This document shows, one piece after another, positions 8,272 through 17,262 of a DNA stretch of 64,000 nt (position 1 is the first letter of the stretch; each line of letters starts with the position of its first letter). The DNA is from G963662265 sp963668545 (GTDB lineage: Bacteria; Spirochaetota; Spirochaetia; CADAEX01). The position numbers and the translations under genes are program-made. A model generated the notes under the pieces. That model was not told where the DNA came from. It worked only from the letters and a program-made list of their open reading frames with translations, and searched no databases. The stretch is from NCBI GenBank assembly GCA_963668545.1, contig OY764868.1, positions 992,001 to 1,056,000 on the forward strand, given 5' to 3'.

Positions 8272-8307
8272 TACACCTACCTTCTCTGTTAAATAAAGTT
8301 TGAAAGA

Positions 8308-8336
8308 AATATATCATTGAAAATAAAAAGAGTCAA
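8308..8336 (-). promoter_or_regulatory. Predicted sigma-70 promoter of infC-rpmI-rplT
   Basis: On the minus strand TTGACT (8336-8331), 17-bp spacer, TATATT (8313-8308). The start site is expected near 8301, giving a 5'UTR of about 30 nt before the TTG start of infC. Confidence 0.65.
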
Positions 8337-8389
8337 AGGGTTGTTGTTTATCAGGGAGTTGAAAAAAGATTTATTTAATAATATTATCT

Positions 8390-9043
8390 ATGATTATGAT
8401 TATATTCAGCATTACTGTTTTTCCTTTTATGTGTATATTTATTAATTCCATAATAAATGAAAATTACAGAGATTTCAGATATTACAGAGATATATTTCTC
8501 AAAGGTCTGCTTACTTTTCTCCCTGTTTTTCCTTTTTTTATACTGGTTTTCGGATTAATAAAGCGTACTAATTCTTTTTCAAACATATATCTTTACCATT
8601 TCATATATGATTTCGCATTTTATTACGCTGTAATCAATTTCGGTTATACATTTTTATTCAGAAACAGCATGGTCTACCGATTCAGAGAAAAAATATCTGA
8701 GATATTTACTTATGAGTGCGGTTTCTTTACAGCACTTTCATTATTTGACAGTCTTTACCTCTATAAATGGGAAAATCCTTATCTTCTGTTTATACTTCCG
8801 GTGAGCCGAATGATACTGGCCGTGCTTTTTTCAATTCTCACACCTCTGATAAGTGAGTCATCAGGATTTGTCAGGATTCTGTATATTATTTCACTTTTTC
8901 TTCTCCCTTTTTCAGTTACTTTTATTACTTTTTTCTATTATATAAACAGTATGATTGTATCGGGAATTATTATGATGATGTTTATATCACTGGCAGCATG
9001 GCTTTTTTATCATAATTCTCCTGTTCTGACTGATCAGAAATAA
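8390..9043 (+). CDS. Hypothetical integral membrane protein
   Basis: 217 residues, overwhelmingly hydrophobic. About six membrane helices are visible (around residues 2-20, 35-58, 70-90, 110-150 as two segments, 160-185, 185-207), with short charged loops such as RFREKISEIF. No recognised family motif. It is divergent from infC and 88 bp before the aldolase gene, and an AT-rich leader precedes it. The ATG at 8390 or the next one at 8396 could be used. I cannot assign a function; it could be a small transporter-like or signalling membrane protein. Confidence 0.6.
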   Translation: MIMIIFSITVFPFMCIFINSIINENYRDFRYYRDIFLKGLLTFLPVFPFFILVFGLIKRTNSFSNIYLYHFIYDFAFYYAVINFGYTFLFRNSMVYRFREKISEIFTYECGFFTALSLFDSLYLYKWENPYLLFILPVSRMILAVLFSILTPLISESSGFVRILYIISLFLLPFSVTFITFFYYINSMIVSGIIMMMFISLAAWLFYHNSPVLTDQK

Positions 9044-9088
9044 AAAATTAATACTTTTAATTAAATAATTATTATTCAGTATGAATGG

Positions 9089-9117
9089 TTGACAACCGCT
9101 TACCCCTAAATTACTAT
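9089..9117 (+). promoter_or_regulatory. Predicted promoter of the aldolase gene
   Basis: TTGACA (9089-9094), 17-bp spacer, TACTAT (9112-9117). This is a near-consensus housekeeping promoter, predicted to start near 9124 and to give a 5'UTR of about 77 nt. Confidence 0.7.
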
Positions 9118-9200
9118 TTGATTGCAGTGAAGTGAGGCGCTTGTGCAGATGCAGGCAGCAGATTTTAATAACTGCATTTTTAATGAAAAAGGGGGAAGTG

Positions 9201-10484
9201 ATGGGGAATTATAATGCTGATTTCGAAAAAGCACTTGAGATTGGGCGTCCGCCTAACATAAAAAAGCTTTTTCCGAATTCCAGAGCACTTATTGTGAGCG
9301 GTAAAGTAATTGACAGGGCAATGAAGGCTAAAGGCAGGGCAATGACAATAGCTGCAAACGGCAGAAGCAGTTTTGTTATTAAAGGGGCCCTTAAGGCAGC
9401 ACAGAGGGCAAATGCCGCTGTTATAATAGAAATTGCAAAGTCTGAGGGGGGGGCATCCTCGTATTGCCCTGTAAGCTACTGGAACATGGCAATGTATGTT
9501 GACCAGCTTTGTAATGAACTTGGAATTACTGTACCGGTTGCAGTACATGCAGATCATTATGGAATCAAGAATGATAAGGATGTTGAACAGGCCAGGACAG
9601 AAATAAAAAGTATGTTTGATGCAGGAATTACATCAATCGCAGTTGATGCTTCGCATCTTCCTGATGATAAAAATCTTCTGGTAAACAAGGAACTTAACCA
9701 GTATATACCTGCATGGGCAGGGCTTGAAACTGAAGTTGGTGAAATAAAGGGAAGTACAGGGCTTTCCTCTCTTTCCGAAGCGAAATTTCTCATAGCTGGT
9801 CTCAACGCACACGGAATATTTCCCGACTGGATAGCACTCAACAACGGAACAACACATGGTATAGAAGCCAGTTCCGCAGGTATTCAGGTAGACCTTACAG
9901 CAGGAATCCATAAGGGACTTGAAAAATACGGTATATCAGGAGCCCAGCACGGAACTTCCGGCAACAGTTCTGAAAGACTCAGGGAAATAGCTTCAAAGAC
10001 AAATACCACAAAAGCTAATGTTGCGACTGCGTTGCAGATGGTCTCCTGGGGACTCAAGGTAAATGATTACGGTAATGCAATCCTTGATGAGAATGACGAC
10101 TTTATAAAGGTCGAAGGGGAAGGGGTTGATGATAAGATCTGGAAAGAGGTGAAAGCATTTGCCGATGAAAAAGGCTGGAAGAAAGGAGATTACAAGAAAG
10201 TAAATCTTGCTTTTGAAAATAAATTCTGCGGGCAGTCTGCTGAAATAAGGGAACGTATGGCAAAGCGTGTTGAGGATTTTGTCTATAACATGCTTGTAAA
10301 TGTGTTCAACGCTTCTGATACAGCTCCTCTGGCAGTTGAAGCTGTTCTGAAAGCAGGATCATATGATCTTGGTCCGAAAGCTGAAAGAATTGAAGATCCT
10401 GCAGAATGGACTGATGATCTGATAGTAAAGAAAGCTTCTGAACTTGATGTTGACAAAGGTGCTGAGGGAGATTTTGACGACTGA
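9201..10484 (+). CDS. fba: Fructose-bisphosphate aldolase, class II
   Basis: The enzyme reversibly splits fructose 1,6-bisphosphate into DHAP and glyceraldehyde 3-phosphate. The ATG at 9201 (MGNYNADFEKALEIG) has an AGGGGGAAG ribosome-binding site; the frame extends 23 codons upstream without homology. 427 residues, the longer class II subtype found in treponemes. The metal-binding segment HADHYG (about 116-121), DASH (149-152), GTTHG and QHGTSGNS are visible. It is a monocistronic unit with its own promoter and terminator, next to flaA genes as I recall for Treponema pallidum. The DHAP it makes links to the dihydroxyacetone kinase locus further along. Confidence 0.93.
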   Translation: MGNYNADFEKALEIGRPPNIKKLFPNSRALIVSGKVIDRAMKAKGRAMTIAANGRSSFVIKGALKAAQRANAAVIIEIAKSEGGASSYCPVSYWNMAMYVDQLCNELGITVPVAVHADHYGIKNDKDVEQARTEIKSMFDAGITSIAVDASHLPDDKNLLVNKELNQYIPAWAGLETEVGEIKGSTGLSSLSEAKFLIAGLNAHGIFPDWIALNNGTTHGIEASSAGIQVDLTAGIHKGLEKYGISGAQHGTSGNSSERLREIASKTNTTKANVATALQMVSWGLKVNDYGNAILDENDDFIKVEGEGVDDKIWKEVKAFADEKGWKKGDYKKVNLAFENKFCGQSAEIRERMAKRVEDFVYNMLVNVFNASDTAPLAVEAVLKAGSYDLGPKAERIEDPAEWTDDLIVKKASELDVDKGAEGDFDD

Positions 10485-10512
10485 TCTCTCTGAGTTCTGA
10501 AAATTTATGCAG

Positions 10513-10548
10513 ACCCTGTCTCTTATATGAGGGGCAGGGTTATTTTAT
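10513..10548 (+). terminator. Rho-independent terminator of fba
   Basis: Stem ACCCTG/CAGGGT (10513-10518/10535-10540) extended by an imperfect inner stem, followed by TTATTTTAT. It lies about 30 bp past the fba stop. Confidence 0.7.
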
Positions 10549-10558
10549 AGGTTTATAT

Positions 10559-11386
10559 TTGAGATATTTTAAACGATTTTCAGCTGTTCTGATTATTATG
10601 ATTTTATGCTCATGTTCATCCGGGAATAATATATTTTTTATTACAGATATTTATACAAAGGAATTATTGAAAAATAATAATATAATAGAAGAATTCAGGA
10701 AAGCAGCGGGAAGACGCAATTTTGATTTTTCTGTTTACAGTGTGGATTCGGAAAAACAGCTGGAATCAGTACTGGATAATTTGAACAGAACAGAAAAGGA
10801 CAGGGTAGTCTTGACATCATTTGCCTATGTGAATTATTTCCCTGATGAAAAGATGCTGAAAGATAATATCTATCTTGTCGGTCCGTATTTTGATTTTGAC
10901 AGGGGAAAAGTAGAAATTAAAGGAAATATCAGTACAGTATCTGCTGCTGCTGTTGAAAAAAGTGATTTCAGCAGAGTACTGTTCTATACAGATGCAGGAT
11001 CTTCCTCAAGTTTTCCTGAAAAGGAGATTTCTGAATCAATCGTCAGGGAAATTGAAAAATACAACGGAAAAAAGCTGTCTGTTGCTTATTACCGGATTGA
11101 CTCGCTTAAGTCATCAGGATTTACAGATGAGGGGGGAGATGTTTTAACTGTTATTGTTCCTGAATCCTTATTTGACATTGTTTCGGATAAAATCCGGGAA
11201 ATAAAAAACAGCTTCCTTGTCTATGATTTTGCAGATTTTACAGCAGGCGGAATATTTTTAACCCTTACTGAACAGTTTTCAGTAATAAAATATGACTATC
11301 AGGGCTCTTTTGAGACTGTTTTGTCAGAAGAAGAGCCCGGAAGTGATAAAAAGATCATTTACAGCTGCTTTTTCGAAAAAAAATAA
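10559..11386 (+). CDS. Putative lipoprotein with periplasmic-binding-like fold
   Basis: 275 residues. The likely start is TTG at 10559, leading directly into a lipoprotein signal peptide with lipobox-like LCSC (about residues 16-19). The mature part alternates beta strands and helices (NNIFFITDIYTKELLKNNN, VVLTSFAYVNYF, FLVYDFADFTAGG), as in sugar- or nucleoside-binding proteins of the BMP/LacI-like superfamily, but no family signature is certain. It sits between fba and the flaA promoter. It is probably anchored in the periplasm; ligand unknown. The start codon has only a weak ribosome-binding site (TAGG). Confidence 0.65.
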   Translation: MRYFKRFSAVLIIMILCSCSSGNNIFFITDIYTKELLKNNNIIEEFRKAAGRRNFDFSVYSVDSEKQLESVLDNLNRTEKDRVVLTSFAYVNYFPDEKMLKDNIYLVGPYFDFDRGKVEIKGNISTVSAAAVEKSDFSRVLFYTDAGSSSSFPEKEISESIVREIEKYNGKKLSVAYYRIDSLKSSGFTDEGGDVLTVIVPESLFDIVSDKIREIKNSFLVYDFADFTAGGIFLTLTEQFSVIKYDYQGSFETVLSEEEPGSDKKIIYSCFFEKK

Positions 11387-11391
11387 AATAT

Positions 11392-11420
11392 TTGACAAAG
11401 AATCTTGTAAGAAATATAAT
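11392..11420 (+). promoter_or_regulatory. Perfect-consensus promoter of the flaA operon
   Basis: TTGACA (11392-11397), exactly 17 bp, TATAAT (11415-11420): a full sigma-70 consensus. It drives flaA genes, in agreement with the housekeeping control of flaA known in other spirochaetes, in contrast to sigma-28 control of many flaB genes. Confidence 0.85.
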
Positions 11421-11468
11421 TCAAATTAACAAGAATTAAAGCGGACTATGACGCAAAAGGAGAAGGTA

Positions 11469-12212
11469 ATGAGACGAGCAGGCCTGGTATTCGGCTTTTT
11501 CATTTTAATATCTGTGCTACTCACTTTACCGGTTTATGCTGACGAAAGAACAGAGAACCTGGTATCAAGAATACTGGATGATTATGATAACCCGGTAGAG
11601 AATAACTGGATTGTCAAAGGAAGTAAATTTTCTCATGAAGGTTATCCAAAAAAGGCTTTTCCGAAAGCATGGCCGGCAGCCCTTTACGGAGCCAATCCAG
11701 AGGATAAGGACTATAAGGTTCTGGGAATAAATGCTCAGTTTGACAGACAGGGATATAATTTTATTGAACTCATACCAGATATAAAGAATGAAGAAGGGGA
11801 GTATACAGGTATACCTATCCCTGGAAGATGTAAAATGATTGATCTCTGGGCATGGGGCTCAAATTTTGATTATTATGCAGAAGTTCATATTACTGACTAC
11901 CGCGGAATTACCCATGTGCTTCCACTCGGCAGTTTGAAGTATGAGGGATGGAAAAACCTTAAGGTAAGAATTCCCAATTATATACCACAGGGAAGGACAT
12001 ATATCCCTAAAATTAAACAGCTCAGTCTTGCAAAAATAGTTGTATGGACCAGGCCGGAAGAAAAGGTTGACAACTTCTATATCTATTTCGACCAGATTAA
12101 AGTTCTTACAGATATCTTTATAACAAGATTTGACGGAGATAATCTTTCAAACCCTGAAATGGTAAATGAAATGGAATGGACTGAACCGGTAAAAGCTGGG
12201 GGGGCGAACTGA
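11469..12212 (+). CDS. flaA: Flagellar filament outer layer (sheath) protein FlaA
   Basis: FlaA forms the sheath around the FlaB core in the periplasmic flagellum and is exported by the Sec pathway. I prefer the ATG at 11469 (MRRAGLVFGFF), which has AGGAGAAGG just upstream, over the ATG at 11448. This gives 247 residues with a signal peptide ending around VYADERT. Typical FlaA features are NPVENNWIVKGSKF, KDYKVLGINAQF, RCKMIDLWAWGSNFDYYAEV, LKYEGWKNLKVRIP and FYIYFDQIKVLTD. First gene of a two-gene operon; its stop overlaps the next start by one base. Confidence 0.93.
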   Translation: MRRAGLVFGFFILISVLLTLPVYADERTENLVSRILDDYDNPVENNWIVKGSKFSHEGYPKKAFPKAWPAALYGANPEDKDYKVLGINAQFDRQGYNFIELIPDIKNEEGEYTGIPIPGRCKMIDLWAWGSNFDYYAEVHITDYRGITHVLPLGSLKYEGWKNLKVRIPNYIPQGRTYIPKIKQLSLAKIVVWTRPEEKVDNFYIYFDQIKVLTDIFITRFDGDNLSNPEMVNEMEWTEPVKAGGAN

Positions 12213-12943
12213 TGAAAAAAAGCAAAGTATTTATAGCAATCCTTCTTATAACACTTTTTATTTCAGGAATCAGTTTTGCACAGCAGGTTGGTGAAAGCGG
12301 AAGTCCCGGTGATCCAATTCCCGGAGATATAGGGGTAGATAAAGCACAGCAGAGTTTAAAAGAGATTTCTGTAATCAAGTTTGAAGATCCTGCATTCTTT
12401 TATACAGCAATGCCGCGTGATCAGGGTTTTGTCCTGACAAGGAGGCTTGTGGGTTCTCCTATAGACAAGGAGCCGATACCTGAAGAAGCAGAAATTGGCC
12501 TTGATGAAGATGATAAATATGTACTCGGTGTAAAAGTTCACTATGAGAAAAGAGGTGTTAACTCATTTGCAGTAATGCCTGTAAAACCGCTTCCGATAGC
12601 TGGAATAACAAAAACCATGTCAATCTGGGTGGCAGGTAGAAACAATAACCATATACTCAGCATGATGATTCTGGATTATTTTGGAAACCCCAAAGAACTG
12701 ACAATAGGAAAACTGAATTTTTCAGGTTGGAAAAAACTTACAGTAGCTATTCCTCCGGGAATTGTTCAGAAGGATTATCATTATACAAATATAAACGGAA
12801 TCAAGTTTGCAGGATTGAGAGTTGACTGTGATCCTGAAGATACATATGGATCATATTATGTTTATTTTGATGATCTCAGGGCTGTTTCAGACCTATTTAC
12901 TGAAGAAAGCCGTGATGTTGATGATATGGCTGACGGCTGGTAA
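12212..12943 (+). CDS. FlaA-like flagellar filament outer layer protein, second copy
   Basis: 243 residues with a signal peptide (MKKSKVFIAILLITLFISGISFAQQ). It is a paralogue of the preceding FlaA: it shares the layout DKYVLGVKVHYEKRGVNSF, TMSIWVAGRNNNHIL, LNFSGWKKLTVAIPP and YYVYFDDLRAVSDLF, but the overall sequence is well diverged. Its start ATG overlaps the upstream TGA (TGATG), so the two are translationally coupled and probably made in fixed ratio. It likely contributes to the sheath or helps FlaA assemble. A strong terminator follows. Confidence 0.88.
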   Translation: MKKSKVFIAILLITLFISGISFAQQVGESGSPGDPIPGDIGVDKAQQSLKEISVIKFEDPAFFYTAMPRDQGFVLTRRLVGSPIDKEPIPEEAEIGLDEDDKYVLGVKVHYEKRGVNSFAVMPVKPLPIAGITKTMSIWVAGRNNNHILSMMILDYFGNPKELTIGKLNFSGWKKLTVAIPPGIVQKDYHYTNINGIKFAGLRVDCDPEDTYGSYYVYFDDLRAVSDLFTEESRDVDDMADGW

Positions 12944-12964
12944 AAATTACCTTATATAATAAAT

Positions 12965-12998
12965 AACCCTGTGATAAACTGTCACAGGGTTTTTTTTA
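12965..12998 (+). terminator. Rho-independent terminator of the flaA operon
   Basis: Perfect 10-bp stem AACCCTGTGA/TCACAGGGTT (12965-12974/12982-12991) followed by eight or more T. Confidence 0.92.
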
Positions 12999-13191
12999 TA
13001 TGTGAACTGAATAAATATTTAATAAAAATTAAAATGCATAACAATTAATTAAGCTGATATTTTAACTGACAAATATTTCTGATTGAAGAACTGAAAAAGT
13101 TGTTAAATATATTAACACAGCCATGTTTCTGGTATATGATATGAATTAAGTGTTATACTGAACCTGAATAACAATAAAACGGAGAATAACT

Positions 13192-13572
13192 GTGCAGATA
13201 GATATTGGAGCAAATACTGTAATTGGGGGAAAATCCTCTTTTGAAGGACGTTTTGCAGTTAAAGGAAATCTCAGGATTGACGGTAAATTTGAAGGAAAAA
13301 TGCTTCAGGTTGATCAGCTTCAGATCGGTCCGGAGGGTAAGGTCAAGGCTGACATTTCTGCTTCAAGTGTTGTTATTGAAGGGGTAGTTGTCGGAAATAT
13401 AAGTGCATCAATCAGGATACTGCTTCTTTCAACAGCAAGAGTTCTCGGAGATATAAAGACTCCTGAACTTATAATACAGGATGGTGTTGTCCTTGAGGGT
13501 AAGTGTACAATCAACAGAACAGAACTTGAAAACACAAGGAAGTATATTGAAGAGCAGTATAACAGGCAGTAG
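13192..13572 (+). CDS. Bactofilin
   Basis: Bactofilins are bacterial cytoskeletal proteins that polymerise without nucleotide into filaments attached to the inner face of the membrane. 126 residues, start GTG at 13192 with GGAG nearby. The sequence is a right-handed beta-helix of repeating short strands with alternating glycines: FEGRFAVKGNLRIDGKFEG, LQIGPEGKVKADISASSVV, IEGVVVGNI, ARVLGDIKTPELIIQDG. In spirochaetes bactofilins affect cell shape and flagellar organisation. It precedes an OmpA-like gene by 33 bp and may be co-transcribed with it. Confidence 0.92.
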   Translation: MQIDIGANTVIGGKSSFEGRFAVKGNLRIDGKFEGKMLQVDQLQIGPEGKVKADISASSVVIEGVVVGNISASIRILLLSTARVLGDIKTPELIIQDGVVLEGKCTINRTELENTRKYIEEQYNRQ

Positions 13573-13605
13573 ATAATTATTTGAAAATTTAAAAAAGGAT
13601 GGAAA

Positions 13606-14853
13606 ATGCACATCAGAATAAACAGATACCTGTTATTTGTTTTATTTTTTTTACTAACAGAACATATCATTTCACAGGAAAACCACAATATTTCTCCGGA
13701 TAATCCTGAAAAAGGGAATGAATTCTTCTTTTATCCCGGAGATGATTTTAAAATAATCAGTAAATACAATCTCAGAGTCAAGGTAAACAGTAAATATCAG
13801 GGGTCTGTTTTCAGGGAATACAGGCAGCTCTGCAGAATGACTGACAATATAAAGGGGGGCGCCTCTTATACAGGCAGAACTTTTGTATTTGAAGAGCAGA
13901 AAAGGGAAGGTCGGCTTAATGCAAAAAGGGTTGATGATATTACTGATACCGGTTTTACATTTTACTTTAATGGAAAAATCAAGGTAGAGGATGACAGCCT
14001 GTTTCCTCTCTTGAGAAACTTCCCTGTTTTTCCCTCAGGAAGAGAAATAAGGGTAGGTGATAAATGGGAGGAATTCGGTGATTATTATGTCGATCCCCTT
14101 AAAAAAGGGGTTTATACAAGGGTCAGGTTTATCTGCGAATACCGTTATGAGGGTGTAAAGGATTTCAACGGCATGAAAGTGCATGCTGTTTATGCACAGT
14201 ATGCGGTAAGGTACAGATCAGGTGATGATCCTGAAGGGGATCTTGAACTCAGGAATGTGTCAGGAAGCCATAAAGTAATGATTTATATTGATGATCCGGA
14301 CGCGGGACCTTTTTTCATACAGGATAACATTGACGAAATGTATTCATATTCCGATAATAATATTTCTTTTCAGGGATTTTCACATACATGGTATAAACCT
14401 GTGCCTGTTATGGACAGGGTTGCTCTTAAGGATGAAATTGAAAAAGCTGTTTCAGGAAGCGGAAATAAAGAACTTGCAGATAATGTAACTGTTGAAAAGA
14501 GGGAGGATGGTGTTGCTCTTACACTCAACAAGCTCCATTTCAGGCCTGATGAGTCAGTTCTTCTTCCTGGAGAGGATAATAAAATAAAAATAATTGCTGA
14601 TATATTAAAGAAAATACCTGAAAGAAGCTTTCTTGTAACCGGCCATACCGCTGATATAGGCTCTGTGGAGAGCCAGATTGAATTATCCGTCAAAAGGGCT
14701 GAAACTATTGCAGAGATGCTTAAAAACGCAGGTATAAGCGCTGAGAGGCTGATTTTCCAGGGGAAAGGGGGATCTGAACCTGCTGCCGCGAATGATACGG
14801 AAGAGGGTAGGGCCCTTAACAGACGGGTTGAGATTATAATACTTGAAGACTGA
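13606..14853 (+). CDS. OmpA-family protein (peptidoglycan-associating C-terminal domain)
   Basis: 415 residues with an N-terminal signal peptide (INRYLLFVLFFLLTEHIISQ). The N-terminal 280 residues are a beta-rich domain of unknown function. From about 305 to the end it is an OmpA/MotB-type domain: LTLNKLHFRPDESVLLPGE, FLVTGHTADIGS, RAETIAEMLKNAGI, ERLIFQGKGGSEPAA and the NRRVEI terminus. The domain binds meso-diaminopimelate or ornithine peptidoglycan and anchors the envelope. The ribosome-binding site is AAAAAAGGATGG before ATG 13606. It follows the bactofilin and ends at a bidirectional terminator against eno. Confidence 0.88.
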   Translation: MHIRINRYLLFVLFFLLTEHIISQENHNISPDNPEKGNEFFFYPGDDFKIISKYNLRVKVNSKYQGSVFREYRQLCRMTDNIKGGASYTGRTFVFEEQKREGRLNAKRVDDITDTGFTFYFNGKIKVEDDSLFPLLRNFPVFPSGREIRVGDKWEEFGDYYVDPLKKGVYTRVRFICEYRYEGVKDFNGMKVHAVYAQYAVRYRSGDDPEGDLELRNVSGSHKVMIYIDDPDAGPFFIQDNIDEMYSYSDNNISFQGFSHTWYKPVPVMDRVALKDEIEKAVSGSGNKELADNVTVEKREDGVALTLNKLHFRPDESVLLPGEDNKIKIIADILKKIPERSFLVTGHTADIGSVESQIELSVKRAETIAEMLKNAGISAERLIFQGKGGSEPAAANDTEEGRALNRRVEIIILED

Positions 14854-14914
14854 CTTTTTAAGCAGGAGAACGTTTCTGCTTCCCGTTTGAAAGGATATAA
14901 CAGTTAAGCAAATA

Positions 14915-14950
14915 AAAAACCCCGAATCGTTCTGATTCAGGGTTTTTTTT
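14915..14950. terminator. Bidirectional terminator between the OmpA-like gene and eno
   Basis: Stem with A-rich 5' flank and T-rich 3' flank: AACCC..GAATC, loop GTTCT, GATTC..GGGTT followed by TTTTTT. The A-run before and T-run after the stem let it work for both convergent genes. Confidence 0.8.
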
Positions 14951-15000
14951 AATATAACTGTTTTTGCAGTGCAAAAACTATCTGTCTGCCTATAACGGCA

Positions 15001-16296
15001 TTATTTCTTAATGGAATAGAAAGCTTTCTTTCCGGGATATTCAGCTGTAGTTGAAAGTGCATCTTCAATTCTCAGGAGCTGGTTGTATTTTGCAAGTCTG
15101 TCTGATCTTGAAAGTGAACCTGTTTTGATCTGCCCTGTTTCAAGTGCAACTACAAGGTCTGCAATAAAGTTGTCTTCTGTTTCCCCTGATCTGTGTGAAA
15201 CTATAGCTGTATATCCTGCTCTTTTTGCCATTTCAACAGCTTCAAATGTTTCTGTAAGAGTTCCGATCTGGTTTACTTTGATAAGGATTGAGTTTGCAAC
15301 ACCTTTTTCAATACCGGTTGAAAGTCTCTTTGTGTTTGTTACAAAGAGGTCATCCCCTACTAGCTGTACTGTTTTACCAAGTTTATCTGTAAGAACTTTC
15401 CATCCGTCCCAGTCATCTTCTGCCATACCGTCTTCGATTGAGATAATAGGGTATTTTTCACACCATTTGGCCCAGAAATCTGCCAATTCCGCTGATGTTA
15501 GTTCTTCCCCAGTTGACCATCTGAGAATGTATTTTTTCTTATCCTTGTCATAGAATTCACTTGTAGCCGGGTCAAGAGCGATAAAGATATCCTCACCTGC
15601 CTTATATCCCGCTTTTTCAACAGCTTCTATGATAAGTTCACAGGCTTCTTCATTGGATTTGAGGTTTGGTGCAAATCCCCCTTCATCCCCTACAGCAGTT
15701 GAGTATCCTTTTGCCTTGAGGATTGATTTAAGGTTGTGGAAAACCTCTGTTATCATTCTGAGGCCGTCCCTGAATGTTTCAGCTCCAGCAGGCATGATCA
15801 TGAATTCCTGGAAGTCTACAGAGTTGTCTGCATGTGATCCGCCGTTAATTATGTTAGCCATTGGTACAGGAAGTGTATTTGAATGATATGCTCCAAGGTA
15901 TTTGTAAAGGGGAACTCCAAGGTAGTCTGCTGCTGCTCTTGCAACTGCCATTGATACTCCGAGAATTGCATTTGCGCCGAGTTTTCCCTTGTTTTCTGTA
16001 CCGTCGATCTCAATCATAGTTCTGTCGATTTCAACCTGATCAAGTGCATCATATCCCTCAAGTTCTGGACCTATAATTTCATTAACATTTTCAACTGCTT
16101 TTAAAACACCTTTTCCCATGTATCTTGATTTGTCGCCGTCTCTGAGTTCAACTGCCTCATGTTCACCGGTAGAAGCTCCGGAGGGGACTGCTGCTCTTCC
16201 CATTGAACCGTCTTCAAGGTAAACATCAACTTCAACAGTCGGGTTTCCTCTTGAATCAAGGATTTCCCTTGCTTCAATATACTCTATGAAACTCAT
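15001..16296 (-). CDS. eno: Enolase
   Basis: Converts 2-phosphoglycerate to phosphoenolpyruvate in glycolysis. 431 residues, full length. Visible signatures: EILDSRGNPTVEVDVYLEDG at the N-terminus, the loop PSGASTGEHEA, GGSHADNSVDFQEFM, catalytic-loop regions EDGMAEDDWDGW and GDDLFVTN, and SHRSGETEDNFIADL. The start ATG at 16296 is preceded by AAGGAG. PEP from this step would feed the PTS Enzyme I fused to DhaM in this window. A promoter is likely just upstream (TTGACA near 16360-16365), but its -10 is ambiguous. Confidence 0.97.
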   Translation of the reverse strand: MSFIEYIEAREILDSRGNPTVEVDVYLEDGSMGRAAVPSGASTGEHEAVELRDGDKSRYMGKGVLKAVENVNEIIGPELEGYDALDQVEIDRTMIEIDGTENKGKLGANAILGVSMAVARAAADYLGVPLYKYLGAYHSNTLPVPMANIINGGSHADNSVDFQEFMIMPAGAETFRDGLRMITEVFHNLKSILKAKGYSTAVGDEGGFAPNLKSNEEACELIIEAVEKAGYKAGEDIFIALDPATSEFYDKDKKKYILRWSTGEELTSAELADFWAKWCEKYPIISIEDGMAEDDWDGWKVLTDKLGKTVQLVGDDLFVTNTKRLSTGIEKGVANSILIKVNQIGTLTETFEAVEMAKRAGYTAIVSHRSGETEDNFIADLVVALETGQIKTGSLSRSDRLAKYNQLLRIEDALSTTAEYPGKKAFYSIKK

Positions 16297-16448
16297 TTAA
16301 TGCTCCTTACTTAATTAATATTTTCTACATCTAATAGTTATCTACATAATAACTTCCAGTGTCAAGACCGAAGCATATTATATGGAATATTTAGGTGACA
16401 AACAGTTGATATCCGGATAGTTATGCTGAGAGTATGAAAAAAAGGAAT

Positions 16449-17090
16449 TCAGAAATTATTATCAAGATAACCTGAAAGATCAGTGATATTCCTTACCGAA
16501 GGCATATCAGTATCGCTGTAATCGGAATTTTCATCAACAAGAAGGATATTTCCCCCCATTTTCCTGAAGCTTTCAAGGTATGAGGGGATATCATCGATAA
16601 ATAGAACATTTTCAGCCTTTTTACCGAGTGCATTTAAAACATTTTCATATGCTGACATGTTCGGTTTTCCCTTGAAATTGTTGAATTTCAGGTCATATAT
16701 ATTTTCAAAATATTCTGTTATCTGAAGATAATCAGTAACGTTTCTGGCATGTTCCAGCGATGAATTTGTCAGTACAGATGAGGGCAGGTTGAGTTTTTTC
16801 ATCATATTTATCAGGTTAATATCAACAGGAAAGTAGTTTTCAAGGTTTTCAGGGTGTATGTATGAGAAAAAGCTTTCAGCGTCCTTTAACCCATATTTTT
16901 TCTGAAGCCAGTCCAGTGTTGAGTCATACAGGGCTGTGTCCCTGTCCCTCCTCATTTCAGCTGCCTTTTCAACGCTTACTCCAAGGAGATTTGAGACGAA
17001 TATGTTCATTCTCCTTATCATTTCCGCCCCGATACCGCAGGAAGCGGGATAAAGTGTATTGTCAACGTCAAAAAGTATGTAATTTATCAT
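16449..17090 (-). CDS. HAD-superfamily hydrolase, pyrimidine 5'-nucleotidase (SDT1-like) type
   Basis: 213 residues from the ATG at 17090 (MINYILFDVDNTLYPAS). HAD motif I is DVDNT, motif II SSVLTNSS, motif III lysine around FKGKP, and motif IV FIDDIPSYLE. All four motifs are intact, so phosphatase activity is expected. The DVDNTLYP opening and helical cap match the subfamily that includes yeast Sdt1/Phm8-like pyrimidine 5'-nucleotidases. Substrate is inferred. The gene stands alone between eno and the divergent beta-barrel gene. Confidence 0.8.
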   Translation of the reverse strand: MINYILFDVDNTLYPASCGIGAEMIRRMNIFVSNLLGVSVEKAAEMRRDRDTALYDSTLDWLQKKYGLKDAESFFSYIHPENLENYFPVDINLINMMKKLNLPSSVLTNSSLEHARNVTDYLQITEYFENIYDLKFNNFKGKPNMSAYENVLNALGKKAENVLFIDDIPSYLESFRKMGGNILLVDENSDYSDTDMPSVRNITDLSGYLDNNF

Positions 17091-17156
17091 GGAAAAGATT
17101 AAAACATTAAATAGAAGATACTGCAATCACTATATTAAACAAAATAATAATTTTTC

Positions 17157-17185
17157 TTGACAGTAAAAATCACAATTGGTATAAT
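17157..17185 (+). promoter_or_regulatory. Perfect-consensus promoter of the beta-barrel protein gene
   Basis: TTGACA (17157-17162), 17 bp, TATAAT (17180-17185). With a transcript leader of about 70 nt and an AAAAGGAG ribosome-binding site this predicts very high expression. Confidence 0.85.
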
Positions 17186-17262
17186 TTTTTTCGATAGATA
17201 TTCAAAAAGGGAAGTTATTCAGGCTGTTGGCTTGAATCCCAATTACTAAAAGGAGAAATGAA

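Noticed and set aside
9132..9200. N-terminal extension of the aldolase
   Set aside because: The extension lies inside the predicted leader, has no homology, and the ATG at 9201 has a strong ribosome-binding site.
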